Positions 25,236 through 33,774 of a stretch of DNA of 64,000 nt are shown here, piece after piece. The DNA comes from CAZSBB01 sp964605235 (lineage in GTDB: Bacteria; Planctomycetota; Phycisphaerae; Phycisphaerales; Phycisphaeraceae). The stretch is taken from positions 124,001 to 188,000 of the forward strand of contig CAZSBB010000001.1 of NCBI GenBank assembly GCA_964605235.1, given 5' to 3'. The first letter of the stretch is position 1. Every line of letters begins with the position of its first letter. The notes below the pieces were generated by a model. That model was not told the DNA's origin. It saw only the letters and a program-made list of their open reading frames with translations, and did no database searches. Made by a program: the position numbers and the translations under genes.

Positions 25236-26360
25236 ATGCCACGCTCGTCATTGTCCATCCCGCTGCTGCTCCTGTTGTGCGTCACGCCACTCCGCGCCGC
25301 CGACTGGCCCAGCGCGCGCCATGACCAGGCGCTCACCGGCGTCGCCCCGGCGCCGGAGCAGGGCTTCAACGATCAACTCACGCTCCGCTGGGAATACGTC
25401 ACCGAACAGGCGGTGCGCGGCTCGGCGGTCATCGCCGACGGCGTGGTGTACATCGGCTCCGACGACGGCAAGCTCCACGCCCTCGACCTGACCACCGGCA
25501 AACCCGTCTGGACCTTCACCACCCAGGCCCCCATGGAAGCTCCCCCGCTAGTACTCGACAACCGCGTGTACGTCGGCGGGCACGACGGCTTCTTCTACGC
25601 TCTGGATCGGCAGACCGGCCGGCAGGTGTGGCGCTACCCCACCGAGGACAAAATCCTCGGCGGCGCCAACTGGTTCCGCGATGAGGCCGGCGCCCTGCGG
25701 CTGGTCGTGGGCAGCTATGACTTTCACCTGCACTGCATCGATGCCGCCACCGGCCAACGAGTGTGGACCTACGCCACCGACAACTATCTCAACGGCACCC
25801 CCGCCGTCGCCGGCAACCGCATCGTCATCGGCGGCTGCGACGGCGCGCTGCATGTCGTGAATCGCACCGACGGCAAACCGCTCGCCAAGTACGAAATCAA
25901 CAGCTACATCGCCGGTTCCGCCGCGGTACGCGGTGACCTTGCTTATCTGGGGCACTACGGCAACGAGGTGCTCGCCATGGACCTGAACACCGGCGTGGCG
26001 GCGTGGACCTATCGGCAGCGGCAGTTCGCCTACTTCTCCGCGCCGGCGGTGGACGACGAACTGGTCATCATCGGCGGCCGCGACAAGGCGGTGCACGCCA
26101 TCAACCGCGCCGATGGCGCCGGGCGCTGGCAGTTCATGACCCGGGGCAAGGTGGACGCTTCCCCGGTGCTGTGCGGGCAGCGCGTGGTTGCCGCTGCCAC
26201 CGACGGGCGAATTTATCTGCTGAGCCGTGCCGACGGCGAGCAACTCTGGAGCTACGATCTGGGTAGTCCAGTCGTAGGCAGTCCCGCGGTCAGTGACAAC
26301 TGGATCGTGATCGGCGCCGATGACGGGCATGTATATGCCTTCGCCCCGGCTGCGAAATGA
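25236..26360 (+). CDS. Secreted PQQ-type beta-propeller repeat protein
   Basis: The 374-residue product has a signal peptide (PRSSLSIPLLLLLCVTP ending LRAAD, about 21 residues) and then an eight-bladed-type propeller made of PQQ-like repeats: VVYIGSDDGKLHALDLTTGK, RVYVGGHDGFFYALDRQTGR, IVIGGCDGALHVVNRTDGK, LVIIGGRDKAVHAINRADG and WIVIGADDGHVYAFAP. Such proteins are often BamB-like or simple structural propellers in the periplasm. No dehydrogenase active-site region is visible, so an enzyme role is unlikely. It ends 33 bases before the likely start of the radical SAM gene on the same strand. Confidence 0.78.
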   Translation: MPRSSLSIPLLLLLCVTPLRAADWPSARHDQALTGVAPAPEQGFNDQLTLRWEYVTEQAVRGSAVIADGVVYIGSDDGKLHALDLTTGKPVWTFTTQAPMEAPPLVLDNRVYVGGHDGFFYALDRQTGRQVWRYPTEDKILGGANWFRDEAGALRLVVGSYDFHLHCIDAATGQRVWTYATDNYLNGTPAVAGNRIVIGGCDGALHVVNRTDGKPLAKYEINSYIAGSAAVRGDLAYLGHYGNEVLAMDLNTGVAAWTYRQRQFAYFSAPAVDDELVIIGGRDKAVHAINRADGAGRWQFMTRGKVDASPVLCGQRVVAAATDGRIYLLSRADGEQLWSYDLGSPVVGSPAVSDNWIVIGADDGHVYAFAPAAK

Positions 26361-26393
26361 TGATTGACTTCAGCGCTTAACCGGAACGACACG

Positions 26394-27773
26394 GTGACTG
26401 ACCAGCCCCCGCCCCACTCCCTGCCCGTGATCAACCCCCCCGCCCCCGGAAGCAGCGCGGGGACATCATCCACCACGGAGCAGACGACCGCCGGCAATTA
26501 CTTCGTCGCCAACTATCCGCCCTTTTCCTTCTGGAAGCCCGAGCATGTCCCCGCCGCGCAGGCGGCGCTCGCGCGCCGGCAGGAGCCGCAGCCGCCGCTG
26601 GGTTTGTACTGTCATATTCCGTACTGCCGCAAACGCTGCCATTTCTGCTACTTTCGCGTGTACACCGACCGCAACGCCAGCCAGATCCGCCGCTATCTCG
26701 ATGCCGTGATCGCTGAGGCGAAGATGTACGCGAAGCAGCCGGCGCTGGCGGGACGCAAGCCACGCTTCGTGTACTTCGGCGGCGGCACCCCCAGCTATCT
26801 GTCCGTCGAGCAGCTCCGCCATCTCTTCACGGGTTTGCAGGAAGCCTTCGGCTGGGACGACGCCCAGGAAGTCGCCTTCGAATGTGAGCCGGGCACGCTC
26901 AACCCCAACAAGCTGGCGGCGCTGCGTGAGCTGGGCGTCACCCGTCTGAGTCTGGGCATCGAGAACTTCGACGATCACATCCTTGAACTGAACAACCGCG
27001 CCCATCGCTCCAATGCCGTCTTCAGCGCCTACGAAGCAGCGCGGCAGGTCGGCTTCGAGCAGATCAACATCGACCTCATCGCGGGCATGCTCGGCGAAAC
27101 CGACGCCAACTGGACCCGCTGCATCGAGCAGACCCGCGCGCTGGCGCCCGAGTGCGTCACCATCTATCAGATGGAAATCCCCTTCAACACCACCATCTAC
27201 CAGCAGATGAAGGCAGCCGGGCAGACCGCTGCTCCGGTGGCGGATTGGCCGACCAAACGCCGCTGGGTCACGCAGGCTTTCGCCGCGCTCGCACAAGCCG
27301 GCTACACGCAAGGCAGCGCCTACACCGCGGTGCGCGATGCCGCGCGCACCAAATTCCTCTACCGCGATCTGCTCTGGCGCGGGGCGGACCTGCTGGGCGT
27401 GGGCGTGGCGAGCTTCGGCCATCTGGCGGGCATCCACCTGCAGAACCAGCACAACGAAGAACCCTACATCGAAGCCGTCGAGCGCGGCAGCCTGCCCATC
27501 TACCGCGCCCTGCCCACCACGCGCGAGGAGCAACTTGTCCGCGAGTTCATCCTGCAACTGAAGCTCGGCTGCGTCGACATCAACTACTTCCAGGAGAAGT
27601 TCGGCGTCGACGTGCGCCAGCACTTCGCAGATCATCTGCACCAACTGGCGCAGCAGGATGCCGCCCATGTGGAAGGCGAACAGATCCGCTTCACCCCCGC
27701 GGGCCTGTTGGAAGTCGACCGTCACCTGCACGGCTTCTTCCTGCCCCAACACCGATCCGCCCGCTACGCCTGA
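26394..27773 (+). CDS. HemN/HemW-like radical SAM protein (coproporphyrinogen oxidase family)
   Basis: The protein (459 residues from a GTG start) has the radical SAM cysteine triad CRKRCHFC at 78-85 (C78, C82, C85) in the phrase YCHIPYC, then FGGGTPS and the HemN-like C-terminal domain. The CHFCYFRVYTDRN variant differs from housekeeping HemN and HemW, so it may belong to the class C radical SAM methyltransferases or another HemN-like branch used in secondary metabolism. GGA 8 bases before the GTG at 26394 decides the start over a TTG at 26364; neither is certain. A 45-residue polar leader precedes the core. It begins the possible aromatic-product gene set. Confidence 0.72.
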   Translation: MTDQPPPHSLPVINPPAPGSSAGTSSTTEQTTAGNYFVANYPPFSFWKPEHVPAAQAALARRQEPQPPLGLYCHIPYCRKRCHFCYFRVYTDRNASQIRRYLDAVIAEAKMYAKQPALAGRKPRFVYFGGGTPSYLSVEQLRHLFTGLQEAFGWDDAQEVAFECEPGTLNPNKLAALRELGVTRLSLGIENFDDHILELNNRAHRSNAVFSAYEAARQVGFEQINIDLIAGMLGETDANWTRCIEQTRALAPECVTIYQMEIPFNTTIYQQMKAAGQTAAPVADWPTKRRWVTQAFAALAQAGYTQGSAYTAVRDAARTKFLYRDLLWRGADLLGVGVASFGHLAGIHLQNQHNEEPYIEAVERGSLPIYRALPTTREEQLVREFILQLKLGCVDINYFQEKFGVDVRQHFADHLHQLAQQDAAHVEGEQIRFTPAGLLEVDRHLHGFFLPQHRSARYA

Positions 27774-27794
27774 GCAACACTTGTAAAGCCAGAT

Positions 27795-27912
27795 GAACCA
27801 CAGAGGCACAGAGGTCACAGAGAATACCCTCGTCCCCGGAGAGTCACGACTGCTTTCAGAGCGCACCAATCCTCCTGCTTAACCTCGGTGTTCTCTGTGT
27901 CTCTGTGGTGAG
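27795..27912. repeat. CACAGAG element, copy 2
   Basis: Left end GAACCACAGAGGCACAGAGG and right end GTTCTCTGTGTCTCTGTGG are inverted. It lies between the radical SAM gene and the chorismate-lyase-like gene, 31 bases before the latter's start. Confidence 0.88.
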
Positions 27913-27942
27913 AACTGCAAGCTCACTGCTGCCCGGAATCGC

Positions 27943-28464
27943 ATGATGCTCGAACCGCTCCAGCACTGGTACCCCGCAGGGACACACTGTCCCGTCTGCA
28001 CACCGCTGCCGGCCGAGCAGTTGCCCCCACCCCAGCGGGCGATTCTCGCCAGCGGGCGCGACATGACGCCCACGCTGGAGGAGCATTACCAGTGCGCGCT
28101 GGGTTTGCGCGTCCTGCGTCACGAGCACGATGCAGCCACGCTCACCCGACTGGTGCGGCTGGTCGACAGCGGCAGCGAGCGCGTGCTGGCGTGCGGCGCG
28201 ATTCGCATCCTGCTCGCTGCGCTGCCCAGCGCTGCCGCGCAGGAAGTGACCGCCTGTCGCACGCCGCTGGGGCGCATCATGGCGGAGCATGGGGTGGCGC
28301 ATGTCAGCCGGGCGACGGGCTTCTTTTCGCTGCCGGCCGATTCATTGTTGCAGGACATCCTGGGCTGTCCCCCGCACGCCACGCTGTACGGCCGACGCAA
28401 TCGCATTCTGTCGCCCACCGAGGTGTTGCTCGCCGACGTGGTGGAAGTGCTGCCGACCACTTGA
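27943..28464 (+). CDS. Chorismate-lyase-like (UbiC/DUF98-type) protein
   Basis: The 173-residue protein resembles the chorismate lyase fold that removes pyruvate from chorismate to give 4-hydroxybenzoate. Supporting phrases are TPLGRIMAEHGV near residue 106 (the family usually has a PLG-x-x-L motif) and the closing YGRRNRILSPTEVLLADVVEVLP pattern, which matches the usual ending with an R-x-Y, a substrate-binding acidic residue and a final LP. A pair of cysteines (CPVC) near residue 18-21 is unusual. The neighbours (FAD monooxygenase, thioesterase, AMP ligase) fit use of a hydroxybenzoate. Assignment is by pattern, not by search, and a UTRA-like regulator fold without activity is possible. Confidence 0.55.
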   Translation: MMLEPLQHWYPAGTHCPVCTPLPAEQLPPPQRAILASGRDMTPTLEEHYQCALGLRVLRHEHDAATLTRLVRLVDSGSERVLACGAIRILLAALPSAAAQEVTACRTPLGRIMAEHGVAHVSRATGFFSLPADSLLQDILGCPPHATLYGRRNRILSPTEVLLADVVEVLPTT

Positions 28465-28515
28465 CCAGTTCATCCGACCGCGCCAATGATTCACCGCTCC
28501 GCAGTAGGATTGTTC

Positions 28516-29769
28516 GTGAACCAAGACTATGACGCCATTGTGATCGGCGGCGGCCCGGCCGGCTCGGCGGCCGCCACCACCCTCGCCCAGCATGGCCGGC
28601 GCGTCGTGCTGCTGGAGAAATCCGCATTCCCGCGCTACCACATCGGCGAATCGCTCATCCCCTACTGCTGGTTCCCGCTGGAACGCCTGGGCTTGAATGA
28701 AAAACTCCGCGCCAGCGCGTTCGTCAAAAAATACAGCGTCCAGTTCGTCAACACCGACGGCAAGCTGTCTCAGCCGTTCTACTTCTTCCAGCACACCGAG
28801 CACCCCTGCCACCAGACCTGGCAGGTCCAGCGCGACCAGTTCGATCGGTTGCTGCTGGACCACGCCCGCGAACAAAGCGTGGAGGTGCGCATGCCCGCCC
28901 AGGCGCGCCAACTGCTCTACGACGGCGAGCGCGTCGTTGGCGTGCGCGCCAGCACGCCCGAGGGCTCGGAGTATGAGCTGCGCGCCCCGCTGACCATTGA
29001 CGCCTCCGGCCGGGACCTCTTTACCGTCAACCGACAGGACTGGCGGGTCAACGATCCACAACTGCGCAAGATTGCCGTGTGGAGCTACTTCATGGGCGCC
29101 GTGCGCGATCCGGGTCAGGACGAAGGCGCCACCACGGTCGCCTTCATTCCCGAACGCGGCTGGTTCTGGTACATCCCCCTGCCGGACAACCTGGTCAGCG
29201 TCGGGGTGGTCGCCGAGCGCGAGTATCTCTACCGCGAAGGCAAAGACCCCGACGCCATTCTCGCCCGTGAGATCGCCGGCCAGCCGTGGATCGCCAGCCA
29301 TGTCGCCCCCGCCTGCAAAGCCAGGCCCTGTCAGGTCACCGGCGATTACTCCTACCGTTCCCGGCACTGCGCCGCCGACGGGCTGGTGCTGGTGGGCGAC
29401 GCTTTTGCCTTCCTCGATCCCGTCTTCTCCAGCGGCGTCTTTCTGGCGCTCTACAGCGGGGTTCTCGCCGGTGACGCCGGCCATGCCGCGCTGCAGCGCC
29501 ATGACGTCTCCGCCCACGCTTTTGCCGACTATGGCCAAAAAGTCTGCCAGGCGATCGAAGCCATGCGCCGCCTTGTCTATGCTTTCTACGACCAGAACTT
29601 CAGCTTCGCCAGGTTTCTGGGCAAGTACCCCCACTACCGCGGCGATCTGACCGATTGCCTCATCGGCAACCTCGAAAAAGACTTTGACCCCATGTTTCAG
29701 CACATGAGCGAATTCGTCGCCATTCCCGAACCTTTGTCCCATGGCAAACCATTAACAACCACGCCGTAA
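28516..29769 (+). CDS. FAD-dependent monooxygenase/halogenase-like oxidoreductase
   Basis: The 417-residue protein has the N-terminal FAD motif GGGPAGS at 11-17, GESLIPY at 44-50 and the GDAFAFLDPVFSSG segment near 294-307. GWFWYIPLPD at about 215-224 matches the WxWxIP motif of flavin-dependent halogenases, which keeps the enzyme from acting as a monooxygenase. It could therefore halogenate or oxidise an aromatic substrate; related proteins also include geranylgeranyl-reductase-like enzymes. AGGA lies six bases before the GTG at 28516, so this start is better than the ATG at 28486, which has no ribosome site. It starts 51 bases after the chorismate-lyase-like stop. Confidence 0.75.
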   Translation: MNQDYDAIVIGGGPAGSAAATTLAQHGRRVVLLEKSAFPRYHIGESLIPYCWFPLERLGLNEKLRASAFVKKYSVQFVNTDGKLSQPFYFFQHTEHPCHQTWQVQRDQFDRLLLDHAREQSVEVRMPAQARQLLYDGERVVGVRASTPEGSEYELRAPLTIDASGRDLFTVNRQDWRVNDPQLRKIAVWSYFMGAVRDPGQDEGATTVAFIPERGWFWYIPLPDNLVSVGVVAEREYLYREGKDPDAILAREIAGQPWIASHVAPACKARPCQVTGDYSYRSRHCAADGLVLVGDAFAFLDPVFSSGVFLALYSGVLAGDAGHAALQRHDVSAHAFADYGQKVCQAIEAMRRLVYAFYDQNFSFARFLGKYPHYRGDLTDCLIGNLEKDFDPMFQHMSEFVAIPEPLSHGKPLTTTP

Positions 29770-29779
29770 CGTCTTCCCA

Positions 29780-29810
29780 TTTAGCCCCCGGTGAATCACC
29801 GGGGGCTAAA
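29780..29810. terminator. GCCCCCGGTGA palindrome (terminator-like repeat)
   Basis: A 31-base perfect palindrome with 15-base arms around a single A (TTTAGCCCCCGGTGA and its reverse complement), 10 bases after the FAD gene stop. It lacks a T-run. A looser relative with a GCCGGGGG stem is at 63829-63847. Confidence 0.6.
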
Positions 29811-29842
29811 TGAATCGTCCGCATGCCGCGGGAAACCTGCCG

Positions 29843-31129
29843 ATGCGCATCGTGCTGCTTACGCCTGGGGCGGGCAACTTCCATTGCGGGAGTTGTCTGC
29901 GCGACCATGCGCTGGTCAAGGGCCTGCGCGGGCTGAGGCATGATGTGAGCATGCTGGCGTTGTATCTGCCGCATGTGCTCGATGAGCCGGACCAGCAGCC
30001 GCGGGAAGTGTTCTTTGGCGGCGTGAATGTCTATTTGCAGCAGAAATCCCGGCTGTTTCGCCGCACCCCGCGCTGGCTCGACGCCCTGCTGGATGCCCCC
30101 TGGCTGCTGCGGTTGGCGGCCCGGCGCGCGGGGATGACCCAGGCGCGCGAGCTGGGCGAACTGACCCTCTCCATGCTGCGCGGCGAGGAAGGCCATCAGC
30201 TCAAGGAACTCAATCGTCTGGTCGAACATTTGCGCGTCCATGACCAGCCGGACCTCATCATCCTTTCCAACGCGCTGCTGGTGGGACTGGCGCGCCAGCT
30301 TAAACACACGCTCAACGTGCCGCTGCTCTGCACGCTCCACGGCGAAGACGGCTTCCTCGACAGCCTGCCCGACAGCCATCGCCAGGCGTGCTGGGATACG
30401 CTCAGCGCCCGAGCTGACGACATCGCCTGCTTCGTGCCCGTCAGCCGGTACTACGCCCAGGTGATGGCGTCGCGCCTGCAGCTGCCTGAGCAGCGCGTGC
30501 GCGTGATTCACAACGGGATAGATGCCGACCAGTTTCCACTGCCAAAGTCAGCATCTCCATCATCCCCAGCCATTGGCTACCTGGCGCGCTTCTGTCCGCC
30601 CAAGGGTCTGCACACGCTGGTGGATGCGTTCATCCAGCTCAAAGCCACCGGGCGCTATCCTGACCTGCAACTGCACCTGGCAGGGGCGCAAACGAATGCC
30701 GACGACGCTTACGTGCGCCAGCAGCAGCGCAAGCTCGCCGACGCCAAACTAACTCATTGCGTGCGCTGGCAGCCGAATGTGGATGCGGCGGGCAAGCTGG
30801 CGTTCCTGCATGGGCTTTCGGTGCTGAGTGTGCCGGCGACGTATGGCGAAGCGTTCGGGCTGTATGTGCTTGAAGCGCTGGCGTGCGGCGTGCCGGTGGT
30901 GCAGCCGGACAGCGGTGCGTTCGGGGAGTTGTTGGGGCATACCGGCGGGGGTATTCTCTGCCGGCCGGATGATCCGCCGGCGCTGGCGCAGGCGCTGGCG
31001 GAAGTGCTCGACGATCCCGCGTTGCGGACGCGGCTGGGTCAGCGGGGTCAGCAGGCGGTGCGCGAGCATTTCACGCATCAGCGGATGGCGCGCCAGGTCG
31101 AATCCCTTTGCCGCGAGTTGTGCCCATGA
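29843..31129 (+). CDS. Glycosyltransferase family 4 (GT-B fold)
   Basis: The 428-residue cytoplasmic protein has the GT4 layout: an N-terminal acceptor domain opening MRIVLLTPGAGNFHCGSC, a central RVIHNGIDADQF hinge and a C-terminal nucleotide-sugar domain with YGEAFGLYVLEALACGVPVV, which carries the E-x7-E motif. A retaining transfer from a nucleotide sugar is expected. I chose the ATG at 29843 because the conserved fold begins there; an ATG at 29810 lies at the edge of a palindromic repeat. The next gene overlaps its stop by four bases (ATGA), so the two are co-translated. It may glycosylate the product of the neighbouring gene set or a surface glycan. Confidence 0.85.
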   Translation: MRIVLLTPGAGNFHCGSCLRDHALVKGLRGLRHDVSMLALYLPHVLDEPDQQPREVFFGGVNVYLQQKSRLFRRTPRWLDALLDAPWLLRLAARRAGMTQARELGELTLSMLRGEEGHQLKELNRLVEHLRVHDQPDLIILSNALLVGLARQLKHTLNVPLLCTLHGEDGFLDSLPDSHRQACWDTLSARADDIACFVPVSRYYAQVMASRLQLPEQRVRVIHNGIDADQFPLPKSASPSSPAIGYLARFCPPKGLHTLVDAFIQLKATGRYPDLQLHLAGAQTNADDAYVRQQQRKLADAKLTHCVRWQPNVDAAGKLAFLHGLSVLSVPATYGEAFGLYVLEALACGVPVVQPDSGAFGELLGHTGGGILCRPDDPPALAQALAEVLDDPALRTRLGQRGQQAVREHFTHQRMARQVESLCRELCP

Positions 31130-31605
31130 GTGATCCTGCCCCCACCACCCCTGGCGTCTTTGTCGCGCGGCAGCGGGTGGAGTTCGTGGATGTGGACTCC
31201 GCGGGCATCATGCATTTTTCCGCGTATTTCCGCGGCATGGAGCGCACCGAGCACGCCTTCTTCCGCAGCCTGGCGGGGTCGGTGATGGCGCCGACGGACG
31301 AAGGCTGGCACACCTGGCCGCGTTTGCGGGTCGACTGCTGTTACCTGGCGCCGCTGCGGTTTGAGGACGAGTTCGATGTGCGCCTGCTGGTGGCGCAGCG
31401 GCAGGTGAAGAAGCTGGAGTTGCTGTTCGTGTTTGAGCGGGACGGGCAGCCGGTGGCGCTGGGCGAGTTTCTGACGATTCATGTGCTCAAGCCGCGCGAT
31501 GGTGGAGCGATGCGTTCCCTGCCGATTCCGCCGGAGCTGGCGCAGAAGCTGACCCCCGCGCCGGCCGAGCAGGTCGCCGCGGCCCGGGCGCTGCGGAAAG
31601 GCTAG
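31126..31605 (+). CDS. YbgC/4HBT-type acyl-CoA thioesterase (hotdog fold)
   Basis: The 159-residue protein is a single-hotdog thioesterase of the 4-hydroxybenzoyl-CoA/YbgC type. The active-site segment VEFVDVDSAGIMHFSAYFR contains the D-x-x-x-x-x-H-like arrangement, with D (of DVDSAG) as the likely catalytic residue. The start overlaps the glycosyltransferase stop by four bases. Together with the PaaK-like ligase downstream it could edit or release an aryl-CoA. A C-terminal 30-residue extension is Ala/Pro rich. Confidence 0.82.
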   Translation: MSDPAPTTPGVFVARQRVEFVDVDSAGIMHFSAYFRGMERTEHAFFRSLAGSVMAPTDEGWHTWPRLRVDCCYLAPLRFEDEFDVRLLVAQRQVKKLELLFVFERDGQPVALGEFLTIHVLKPRDGGAMRSLPIPPELAQKLTPAPAEQVAAARALRKG

Positions 31606-31626
31606 ACACAAACTCAGACAATGCAT

Positions 31627-31731
31627 CCACCACCGAGCCACAGAGAACACAGAGGGAATGTAAAAGTACATCTGCAGGCCAGTCTGTACTTCTCTGTGCG
31701 CGTGGCTCGGTGTGCTCTGTGTCTCTGTGGT
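31627..31731. repeat. CACAGAG element, copy 3
   Basis: Left end CACCGAGCCACAGAGAACAC and right end GCTCTGTGTCTCTGTGG are inverted. It lies in the gap between the thioesterase and the small membrane protein. Confidence 0.88.
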
Positions 31732-31790
31732 ACTTTGATTGGCTGGCCCAGCAGCAGAGCAATCGTCACCGTTGCACTGGAAAACCTCCC

Positions 31791-32342
31791 ATGCCGCCGC
31801 AAACTGAATCTTCTTTCGCCTGGCTGACGTTCGCCCTGATGACCGTTGCGTCGTGGGGGTTGTACGGCATCCTGCTGCACAGCGGACAACTGGCGATGGG
31901 CGATCCCGTGCACGGGCGCTACAAAGCGTTCCTGTGGGTGGGCGTGGCGTACTTCCTGACCGCGGTGGTGGCGCCGGTGGTGGTGTTGCTGGTCAAAGGG
32001 GCGACGTGGAGCATGCCCGGGGCGGGGGTGCTGTGGTCGCTGCTGGCGGGCATCGTGGGCGCGATCGGCGCGTTTGGGGTGCTGCTGGCGTTTGGCGCCA
32101 AGGGCAGCCCGGCGGTGGTGATGTCCATCGTGTTTGCCGGGGCGCCGGTGGTCAATGCCGTGGTCGCCATGATTCTGCATCCGCCGGCCGGGGGGCTGAG
32201 CGCCATCCGCTGGCAATTCGCGCTGGGCATTCTGCTGGCGGCGCTGGGCGGGTGCCTGGTGTCGCGCTACCGTCCCATGCCCGCGCCCGCCAAACCGCAC
32301 ACGACCGCGGCAACGCCGACCGCGCCACCGACTGGATCATGA
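31791..32342 (+). CDS. Small integral membrane protein (EamA/DMT-like half transporter)
   Basis: The 183-residue protein has about five hydrophobic helices (residues 9-30, 42-65, 72-95, 100-120, 140-160), as in a half-size drug/metabolite transporter. AFLWVGVAYFLTAVV and AIGAFGVLLAFGAKGSPAVVMSI (in parts) resemble EamA-like repeats with Gly/Ala spacing. The C-terminal 25 residues are a polar Pro/Thr tail. Its stop overlaps the ATG of the AMP ligase by four bases, so the two genes are coupled; it may export or import the compound made by the neighbours. Two such halves would have to dimerise for DMT-like transport. The family is not certain. Confidence 0.55.
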   Translation: MPPQTESSFAWLTFALMTVASWGLYGILLHSGQLAMGDPVHGRYKAFLWVGVAYFLTAVVAPVVVLLVKGATWSMPGAGVLWSLLAGIVGAIGAFGVLLAFGAKGSPAVVMSIVFAGAPVVNAVVAMILHPPAGGLSAIRWQFALGILLAALGGCLVSRYRPMPAPAKPHTTAATPTAPPTGS

Positions 32343-33604
32343 CGTCATCCCACCTGACCATCGCTGTGGAGCAAGAGCAATTGCAGGCGCTGCGCGTCCT
32401 GCTCGGAACGGTGCGCGCGGGCAACCGCTACTACGCGCCGCTGCTGGCGCAGGCCCAGCTTGATGAAACGGTGCCCGACCTGGCGACCTTCATCGCCCGC
32501 ATGCCGCTGACCACCAAAGCCCAGCTCGTGGCGGACCAGCAGGCGCACCCGCCCTATGGCACGAACCTGACCTACCCCTTGTCGCGCTACACGCGCTTTC
32601 ATCAGACCAGCGGGACGACCGGATCACCGCTGCGCTGGCTGGACGACGCAGAGAGTTGGCAGGGGCTGCTGGACAACTGGAAGCAGGTGTATGCGGCCGC
32701 ACAGGTGACGGCCGCCGACCGCATTTTTTTCGCCTTCAGCTTTGGGCCGTTCCTGGGTTTCTGGACGGCGTTTGAAGCGGCGGCGCAGCTGGGTTGCCTG
32801 TGTCTGCCGGGCGGTGGGCTGAGCAGCAGCGCGCGTCTGCAGATGATCCGCGCCAACCGCGCCACCGTGTTGTGCTGCACGCCGACCTATGCGTTGCATC
32901 TGGGCGCGGCCGCGCAGGCGGAAGGCGTGGACCTGACGCACAGCCCGGTGCGCGCCCTCATCGTCGCCGGCGAACCCGGAGGCAGCCTGCCGCAGACCCG
33001 CGCCCGGCTGGCGCAGCTCTGGCCCGGCGCGCGGGTGGTCGATCACCACGGCATGACGGAAGTGGGGCCGGTCAGCTTTGAACCTCCCGATGCGCCGGGA
33101 TCGCTGCAGCTCATCGACCGCAGCTACCTGGCGGAAGTGCTTGATCCGCACACCCTCACCCCGGTGGCGCCGGACCAGGAAGGCGAACTGGTGCTGACGA
33201 CGCTGCGGCGGGTCGGCTCCCCGCTGCTGCGCTACCGCACGGGCGATCGCGTATGTCGCGCGGACGATTCGGCGCGCACACTGCTGCGCGGCGGCATCCT
33301 GGGGCGCTGTGATGACATGGTGGTGGTGCGCGGGGTCAACGTGTATCCCTCGGCCGTGGATGAACTGGTGCGTGGCAGCGCCCAGGTGGCGGAATACCAG
33401 GTGCGGGTGCAGCAGCGCGGGGAGCTGACGGAACTGAAGCTCGACGTGGAGCCGACGGACCGCGCAGCCGATGCAGAGGCGGTGTGTCGGCAGGTGCAGC
33501 AAGCCTTGCGTGATGCGCTGGGTTTGCGGGTGGAAGTGGCGCCCGCCGCGCCGGGAACACTGCCGCGCTACGAACTGAAAGCCCGACGCTGGGTGCGGGA
33601 TTGA
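32339..33604 (+). CDS. PaaK-like AMP-dependent acyl/aryl-CoA ligase
   Basis: The 421-residue enzyme belongs to the phenylacetate-CoA ligase group. The ATP-binding motif TSGTTGSPLRW is near residues 87-97; later AGEPGG, DHHGMTEVGPVSFE and YRTGDR are the adenylation motifs, and a C-terminal domain with VVRGVNVYPS closes the fold. It activates an aromatic or aliphatic acid to its AMP ester and then CoA thioester. The start is coupled to the membrane protein by an ATGA overlap. With a hotdog thioesterase, a chorismate-lyase-like protein and a FAD enzyme upstream, hydroxybenzoate is a sensible guess for substrate. Confidence 0.82.
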   Translation: MTSSHLTIAVEQEQLQALRVLLGTVRAGNRYYAPLLAQAQLDETVPDLATFIARMPLTTKAQLVADQQAHPPYGTNLTYPLSRYTRFHQTSGTTGSPLRWLDDAESWQGLLDNWKQVYAAAQVTAADRIFFAFSFGPFLGFWTAFEAAAQLGCLCLPGGGLSSSARLQMIRANRATVLCCTPTYALHLGAAAQAEGVDLTHSPVRALIVAGEPGGSLPQTRARLAQLWPGARVVDHHGMTEVGPVSFEPPDAPGSLQLIDRSYLAEVLDPHTLTPVAPDQEGELVLTTLRRVGSPLLRYRTGDRVCRADDSARTLLRGGILGRCDDMVVVRGVNVYPSAVDELVRGSAQVAEYQVRVQQRGELTELKLDVEPTDRAADAEAVCRQVQQALRDALGLRVEVAPAAPGTLPRYELKARRWVRD

Positions 33605-33774
33605 ATGCCTCGCGGGGATTGTCAGGTCCCTGGCCAGCGCAGACGGCTGGGCAGCATTCGCCGGGATCTCCAGGGGTTGAGCCTGCGCCGGCGAGGTTAA
33701 GACATGTCCGCGATGGGTCGCGCCTCGCAAGCCGCTGCGCCATAATTGGTTTTCCTCATCTCAAGGAGTCCGCC

